NCBI GenBank assembly: GCA_011524805.1
Contig: WTJO01000031.1
Location: forward strand, 1 to 11,017
Direction of reading: 5' to 3'
From: Alphaproteobacteria bacterium
Lineage (GTDB): Bacteria > Pseudomonadota > Alphaproteobacteria > Puniceispirillales > Puniceispirillaceae
Length of the DNA stretch: 11,017 nt
Below the pieces are notes generated by a model that did no database searches, was not told where the DNA came from, and was given only the letters and a program-made list of their open reading frames with translations. The position numbers were made by a program, and so were the translations under genes. The first letter of the stretch is position 1; each line of letters starts with the position of its first letter. Below are positions 7,299-11,017 of the stretch, in pieces.

Positions 7299-7922
7299 CT
7301 AGACAGTATTATAAATCCTGTCACCTGCATCACCTAGCCCCGGCAGAATATAGCAATTTTCATCTAGCGCGCGATCATAGCCTGCGGTGATAATGGACAG
7401 TTCAGGATGCGCTGCCTCAACTGCGGCCACCCCTTCTGGTGCGGCAACCAGACAGGCAAATACCATATCTTTCACCCCATGGCGTTTCAGCCTGTCAACA
7501 GCCATAATCGCAGACCCGCCTGTCGCCAGCATCGGGTCGGCAAGGATAATCTGGCGGCTGTCAATATTGCGTGGCAATTTTTCATAATAGGCTTCTGCGT
7601 TGTGGGTGTCTTCATTGCGTTGCAGGCCAAGATGGCCAATCGGAGCTTCTGGAAGCAGGGCGCTAAACGCATCTGCCAGTCCGTTTCCTGCCCGCAAGAT
7701 AGAGATTATCGCAGGTGCGGGCTCGGCCAGCCGGTAGCCATCTGTTGTCTCAAGCGGAGTTGTCACCGAAATCTGTGTGCTGTTCAGGAATTTGAAAACA
7801 TCAAAGCTCATTAGCCCTGCAATTTCAAACAGGGTACGTCTGAAATCATGAGGCGGGGTGTCTTTGTCTCTTAATGTTGTCAGCTTAATATCAATAAGTG
7901 GATGTGACAAAACCGTAAGCAT
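7299..7922 (-). CDS. upp: Uracil phosphoribosyltransferase
   Basis: The 207-residue cytosolic enzyme makes UMP from uracil and PRPP. The PRPP-binding motif IILADPMLATGGSA is at residues 125-138 and the uracil-binding C-terminal block LPGLGDAGDRIYNT at 193-206, both diagnostic of Upp. ISILRAGNGLADA (73-85) corresponds to the ILRAGLGM block, with Asn80 where Leu is common. Length is standard (about 208). The gene is on the minus strand, convergent with cdd (27 nt between stops) and divergent from tdk. The start at 7922 gives the standard MLTVLSHPLI N-terminus; AGGAG on the minus strand (plus-strand CTCCT, 7934-7938) is a somewhat distant ribosome site, and a closer AGGA is also present. It closes the route cytidine, uridine, uracil, UMP. 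Confidence 0.97.
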   Translation of the reverse strand: MLTVLSHPLIDIKLTTLRDKDTPPHDFRRTLFEIAGLMSFDVFKFLNSTQISVTTPLETTDGYRLAEPAPAIISILRAGNGLADAFSALLPEAPIGHLGLQRNEDTHNAEAYYEKLPRNIDSRQIILADPMLATGGSAIMAVDRLKRHGVKDMVFACLVAAPEGVAAVEAAHPELSIITAGYDRALDENCYILPGLGDAGDRIYNTV

Positions 7923-8118
7923 GGCGTCCTATGCTCCTGTGATATGGGCGAATATCGCCTGAAAATACGTTTGTATATGTGATGATAGGGCGAATGGCCG
8001 CGCTGATCAATTATTGAAATATACCAAAAAGGCAGATGCAGGTCTGCAAGATAAAACTGGACATTTAGGGCTAGCTGTTTTAGCCACTCATCATGAATAA
8101 CCGGAGCGTGTGTGTGTC
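7923..8118. promoter_or_regulatory. Divergent intergenic region between upp and tdk, with repeats
   Basis: These 196 bp must hold the promoter of upp and probably that of tdk. No convincing -35/-10 pair is visible on either strand. What can be seen: an imperfect direct repeat (7938-7953 and 7978-7995); the inverted repeat GGCGA-ATA-TCGCC (7947-7959) just upstream of the upp ribosome site; the near-palindrome TCAAT-T-ATTGA (8007-8017); GCAGA/TCTGC (8032-8036 and 8043-8047); and GGCTA/TAGCC (8069-8073 and 8081-8085). GGAG at 8103-8106 is the likely tdk ribosome site. Any of these could be operators, but none matches a binding site I recognise. Confidence 0.5.
7938..7995 (+). repeat. Imperfect direct repeat TGTGAT-N-GGGCGAAT, two copies
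   Basis: Copy 1 (7938-7953) reads TGTGAT, AT, GGGCGAAT. Copy 2 (7978-7995) reads TGTGAT, GATA, GGGCGAAT. Fourteen positions are identical, with a 2-nt difference in the middle, and the copies start exactly 40 bp apart, close to four helical turns. They lie in the upp 5' region. They may be a tandem operator pair or a small duplication. Confidence 0.5.
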
Positions 8119-8697
8119 ATGGCAAAGCTGTATTTTTCCTATTCTGCGATGAATGCCGGAAAATCGACTATCCTGCTTCAGGCCTCTCATAACTATCAGG
8201 AACGGGGCATGAATACGCTGTTGCTGACAGCCCGGCTTGATGACAGGGCAGGTACTGGCCGGATTGCCTCACGCATTGGCTTCGGGGCGGATGCCTATAC
8301 CTTTTCGCCTGATACCGATATTGCCGGTCTGGTTGATGATGTGCATACCAACACCCCGCTTTCCTGTGTGCTGGTCGATGAAGCGCAATTTCTGACCGCA
8401 GATCAGGTATGGCAGCTATCGCAAATCACAGATGAGACAGGCATACCGGTAATGTGTTATGGCCTGCGCACCGACTTTCAGGGCAAGCTGTTTGACGGCT
8501 CAGCTGCGTTACTGGCTATTGCTGATGATCTGCGCGAGATCAGAACCATCTGCCATTGTGGGCGTAAGGCGATTATGGTGATACGCCAGTCAGAAGATGG
8601 CACGGTAATCACAGATGGTGCGCAAATTGAAATTGGCGGCAATGAGCGGTATATATCGCTTTGCCGCAAACACTGGAAACAGGCAACAGGCGGATAA
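8119..8697 (+). CDS. tdk: Thymidine kinase (TK1-like)
   Basis: The 192-residue enzyme phosphorylates thymidine (and deoxyuridine) with ATP, giving dTMP. The P-loop is SAMNAGKST (9-17), the Walker B/catalytic stretch VLVDEAQFL (84-92) supplies the base Glu88, and the lasso/zinc region has Cys145 and Cys147 in TICHCGRKA plus Cys182 and His185 in LCRKHW. CYGLRTDFQG (113-122) and GGNERYISLCRKH closely resemble E. coli Tdk. ATG 8119 gives MAKLYFSYSAMNAGKST, the normal N-terminus; the in-frame GTG 8110 would add three residues but lies too close to GGAG 8103-8106. The gene diverges from upp and is 17 nt upstream of the nicotinamidase gene, so those two are likely co-transcribed. It salvages thymidine directly, complementing the base-releasing route to its left. 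Confidence 0.97.
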   Translation: MAKLYFSYSAMNAGKSTILLQASHNYQERGMNTLLLTARLDDRAGTGRIASRIGFGADAYTFSPDTDIAGLVDDVHTNTPLSCVLVDEAQFLTADQVWQLSQITDETGIPVMCYGLRTDFQGKLFDGSAALLAIADDLREIRTICHCGRKAIMVIRQSEDGTVITDGAQIEIGGNERYISLCRKHWKQATGG

Positions 8698-8714
8698 AAG
8701 GACAGAGATAGCAG

Positions 8715-9338
8715 ATGCTCAAGGATAAGGATACCGCGCTTATTGTCATAGATGTTCAGATTGATTTCTGTCCGGGCGGCGCTTTGGCGGTGGCTGGCGG
8801 AGATGATGTAGTCGCGCCGATAAACCAGATGATTGACCGTGCCGCTAATATCATTCTGACACAGGACTGGCATCCGGCAGACCATGCCAGTTTTGCCAGT
8901 ATGCATAAAGATAAAAACCCGTTTGATTTGACCGAAATGCCCTATGGCCAGCAGGTATTATGGCCTGATCATTGTGTGATTGGCAGTGCAGGTGCCGAAT
9001 TTCATCCCGAATTGAACAGTCATGCAGCCCAGACTGTGATCAGAAAAGGCTTCAGAGCGTCAATTGATAGCTATTCTGCCTTTTTTGAAAATGACCAGAA
9101 GACCGTAACAGGACTAGATGGCTATCTGAAAGCACGCAATATCAGCAAGCTGGTTATGTGCGGTCTGGCAACAGATTACTGTGTTGCCTTTTCGGCACGT
9201 GATGCGGTGAGGTGCGGTTATCAGGTAGAAATTGTCCTGCCAGCCTGCCGCGCAATTGACCTTGACGGCTCATTACATACACAGATATCTGCCATGAAAG
9301 CTGAAGGGGTAGTCCTGCGCGAAGGACTTGTAGAGTAG
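8715..9338 (+). CDS. pncA: Nicotinamidase
   Basis: The 207-residue isochorismatase-fold hydrolase converts nicotinamide to nicotinate and ammonia for NAD salvage. The catalytic triad is visible: Asp13 in IVIDVQIDF, Lys111 in VIRKGF and the nucleophile Cys156 in GLATDYCV. The metal site is formed by Asp51, His53 and His57 in TQDWHPADH. WPDHCVIGSAGAEF (83-96) and the late CRAID segment are standard for PncA. Length is close to the E. coli enzyme (about 213). ATG 8715 follows tdk by 17 nt with an AGAGA purine stretch (8703-8707) as a modest ribosome site. Its presence within a nucleoside locus may reflect nicotinamide released from nicotinamide riboside, which is inference. Confidence 0.95.
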   Translation: MLKDKDTALIVIDVQIDFCPGGALAVAGGDDVVAPINQMIDRAANIILTQDWHPADHASFASMHKDKNPFDLTEMPYGQQVLWPDHCVIGSAGAEFHPELNSHAAQTVIRKGFRASIDSYSAFFENDQKTVTGLDGYLKARNISKLVMCGLATDYCVAFSARDAVRCGYQVEIVLPACRAIDLDGSLHTQISAMKAEGVVLREGLVE

Positions 9339-9386
9339 CTATCCTGAATTACATTGTTGTCTGCCAGCACCTAAAAAAAGAGAATC

Positions 9387-11017
9387 ATGATGAGTGAAGA
9401 GTTACGAAATATTGCAATTATTGCCCATGTTGACCATGGCAAGACTACCTTGATTGATTCGATCATGAAACAGGCTGGTATGTTTCGGGATAACCAGCAA
9501 ATCGCTGAAAGGCTGATGGATTCCGGTGATCTGGAAAAAGAACGCGGCATTACCATTCTGGCAAAACCAACCTCTGTATTATGGTCTGGTTACCGGCTGA
9601 ATATCATTGATACGCCCGGACATGCCGATTTTGGCGGCGAGGTTGAGCGAGTTCTGCACATGGCAGATGGTGTAATATTGCTGGTTGATGCTGCCGAAGG
9701 GCCTATGCCGCAGACCAAATTTGTGCTTGGCAAGGCGCTTGCGCAGGGGCTGCGTCCGATTGTGATTATTAATAAGGTTGATAAGCCGGATGCCCGTTCC
9801 GAGGCTGTGGTTGATGAAGTGTTTGACCTGTTTGTGGCGCTTGATGCAAATGACGAGCAGCTAGATTTTCCGATCCTGTATGCCTCTGGCAGAGATGGCT
9901 GGTGTGTTGCCGACCTAGATGAAGAACGTAGCTCGCTGGCGCCCCTTCTGGATGTGGTGGTTTCGCATGTGCCGCCGCCGCACCTGCCTGAAGACGGGGA
10001 ATTTGCGATGCTGGCGACTCTGCTTGATTCTGATCAGTTTCTTGGACGCTGTCTTACCGGCAGGGTAATGCAGGGCTCGGCTAGCATCAACCAGACAGTG
10101 CATGCGCTGTCACTTGATGGCAGAATTGTTGAAAAAGGCAGGCTGACCAAATTGCTGAAATTTGAAGGTACGCAGAGAGTGGCAGTTGAGTCTGTCAAGG
10201 CAGGGGATATTGTCTGTATCGCCGGTCTGACACAGGCATCTGTGTCAGATACCATTGCCTCGCCTGCGGTAACACAGGCGCTTACATCAACACCGATTGA
10301 CCCGCCAACCATGTCTGTGACCATCACGGTAAATGACAGCCCGCTTGCCGGTACCGAAGGCGACAAGGTGACTTCTACCATGATCCGCCAGAGGTTACTG
10401 GCAGAAGCAGAGGTAAATGTTGCTATCACCTTTGATGAAAGCGAGTCAAAAGACAGTTTCGAGATTGGCGGCAGAGGCGAGCTTCAGCTTGGCGTGCTGA
10501 TAGAAACCATGCGGCGTGAGGGATTTGAGCTAACGGTATCCCGCCCGCGTGTGCTTTTCAAGATGATTGATGGCAGCCGTCACGAGCCGATTGAAGAGGT
10601 GATTGTAGATGTTGATTCAGACTATGCCAGCACGGTGATTGACAGTCTGAACCAGCGCAAGGCCGAAATGGTAGATATGCGCACCGCAGGGGCCGGCAAA
10701 ACGCGCCTGACATTTCTTGCGCCCTCACGCGGGCTAATCGGATTTCAGAGCCGGTTCCTCACCGATACAAGAGGCACCGGCGTTTTGAACAGGCTGTATC
10801 ATAGTTATGCGCCCTTTAAAGGTGATATTTCAGGCCGAAGAAATGGGGCGCTTATCTCGACAGAGACAGGACAGGCAGTGGCCTACGCGCTTTTCAATTT
10901 GCAGGATCGCGGCCATATGTTTGTGAATCCTCAGGATAAGGTATATCTGGGCATGATTGTGGGTGAACATAATCGTGATAATGATCTGGATGTGAATGTG
11001 CTGAAAGGCAAGAAGCT
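9387..11017 (+). CDS. typA: Translational GTPase TypA/BipA (3' end beyond window)
   Basis: The frame is open without a stop from ATG 9387 to the right edge: 543 complete codons of a protein normally about 605 residues. TypA/BipA is a ribosome-associated elongation-factor-like GTPase needed for ribosome assembly and growth under stress or cold. The GTP-binding motifs are G1 AHVDHGKTT (13-21), G2 region KERGITI (51-57), G3 DTPGH (75-79), G4 NKVD (129-132) and G5 ASG (166-168). Family-specific blocks follow: LDSDQFLGRCLTGRV, the VNDSPLAGTEGDKVTS segment, IGGRGELQLGVLIETMRREGFEL, PSRGLIGFQSRFLTDTRGTG and, near the edge, GMIVGEHNRDNDLDVN. These separate it from LepA and EF-G. AAGAGA at 9378-9383 is a weak ribosome site; ATG 9390 is an equally possible start. 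It lies 48 nt after pncA and is probably functionally unrelated to nucleoside salvage. Confidence 0.96.
   Translation, partial: MMSEELRNIAIIAHVDHGKTTLIDSIMKQAGMFRDNQQIAERLMDSGDLEKERGITILAKPTSVLWSGYRLNIIDTPGHADFGGEVERVLHMADGVILLVDAAEGPMPQTKFVLGKALAQGLRPIVIINKVDKPDARSEAVVDEVFDLFVALDANDEQLDFPILYASGRDGWCVADLDEERSSLAPLLDVVVSHVPPPHLPEDGEFAMLATLLDSDQFLGRCLTGRVMQGSASINQTVHALSLDGRIVEKGRLTKLLKFEGTQRVAVESVKAGDIVCIAGLTQASVSDTIASPAVTQALTSTPIDPPTMSVTITVNDSPLAGTEGDKVTSTMIRQRLLAEAEVNVAITFDESESKDSFEIGGRGELQLGVLIETMRREGFELTVSRPRVLFKMIDGSRHEPIEEVIVDVDSDYASTVIDSLNQRKAEMVDMRTAGAGKTRLTFLAPSRGLIGFQSRFLTDTRGTGVLNRLYHSYAPFKGDISGRRNGALISTETGQAVAYALFNLQDRGHMFVNPQDKVYLGMIVGEHNRDNDLDVNVLKGKK

Noticed and set aside
7280..7332. 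Inverted repeat TGATGCAGG / CCTGCATCA at the cdd-upp convergent junction, possible bidirectional terminator.
   Set aside because: The loop is 35 nt, there is no T-run on either side, and the right arm lies in the conserved C-terminal coding part of upp (GDAGDR), so it is not a credible terminator.
7281..8042. Shared octamer GATGCAGG at 7281 and 8035, considered as a repeat bracketing upp and hence a sign of gene insertion.
   Set aside because: Eight bases in this composition are expected by chance, there is no extension on either side, and upp shows no unusual base use.
8110..8118. GTG 8110 as the thymidine kinase start, adding three residues.
   Set aside because: Tdk proteins begin M-A-x-LYF at this point, and GGAG 8103-8106 is too close to GTG 8110.
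10034..10429. A 131-codon minus-strand open frame inside typA.
   Set aside because: It lies opposite an intact, motif-rich typA frame and shows no recognisable domain; it is a shadow of the coding strand.

Overview
The window reads as chromosomal DNA of a Gram-negative alphaproteobacterium, probably a marine, mid-GC type (SAR116-like is a guess; no marker here settles it). The signs are moderate GC by eye, very tight gene packing with ATGA/GTGA-type overlaps, an alphaproteobacterial-looking PyrE C-terminus and a periplasmic binding protein with a plain signal peptide and no lipobox. There is no insertion sequence, phage gene, CRISPR array, tRNA or rRNA.

Layout. Positions 1-7271 are one run of plus-strand genes: the 3' end of pyrE, a nucleoside hydrolase overlapping it by 4 nt, a 2-oxoglutarate/Fe(II) oxygenase, then a complete BMP/PnrA-type nucleoside ABC importer (binding protein, double-domain ATPase, two permeases) and cytidine deaminase. 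Uracil phosphoribosyltransferase lies convergently on the minus strand (7299-7922). After a 196-bp divergent intergenic region come thymidine kinase, nicotinamidase and the first 90% of the translational GTPase TypA/BipA, which runs off the right edge.

How the genes fit together (inference from families and order). Exogenous nucleosides are captured by the BMP protein and imported. Cytidine is deaminated to uridine, the hydrolase splits nucleosides to free base plus ribose, Upp turns uracil into UMP and Tdk captures thymidine. PyrE makes OMP in the de novo route. PncA could process nicotinamide, including any released from nicotinamide riboside. The salvage logic is hydrolytic: no nucleoside phosphorylase is seen.

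The least explained parts are the IPNS-like oxygenase between hydrolase and importer, a perfect 12-bp hairpin at the 5' end of the ATPase gene, a tiny upstream reading frame duplicating the start of the binding-protein gene, and an imperfect direct repeat in the upp/tdk intergenic region.
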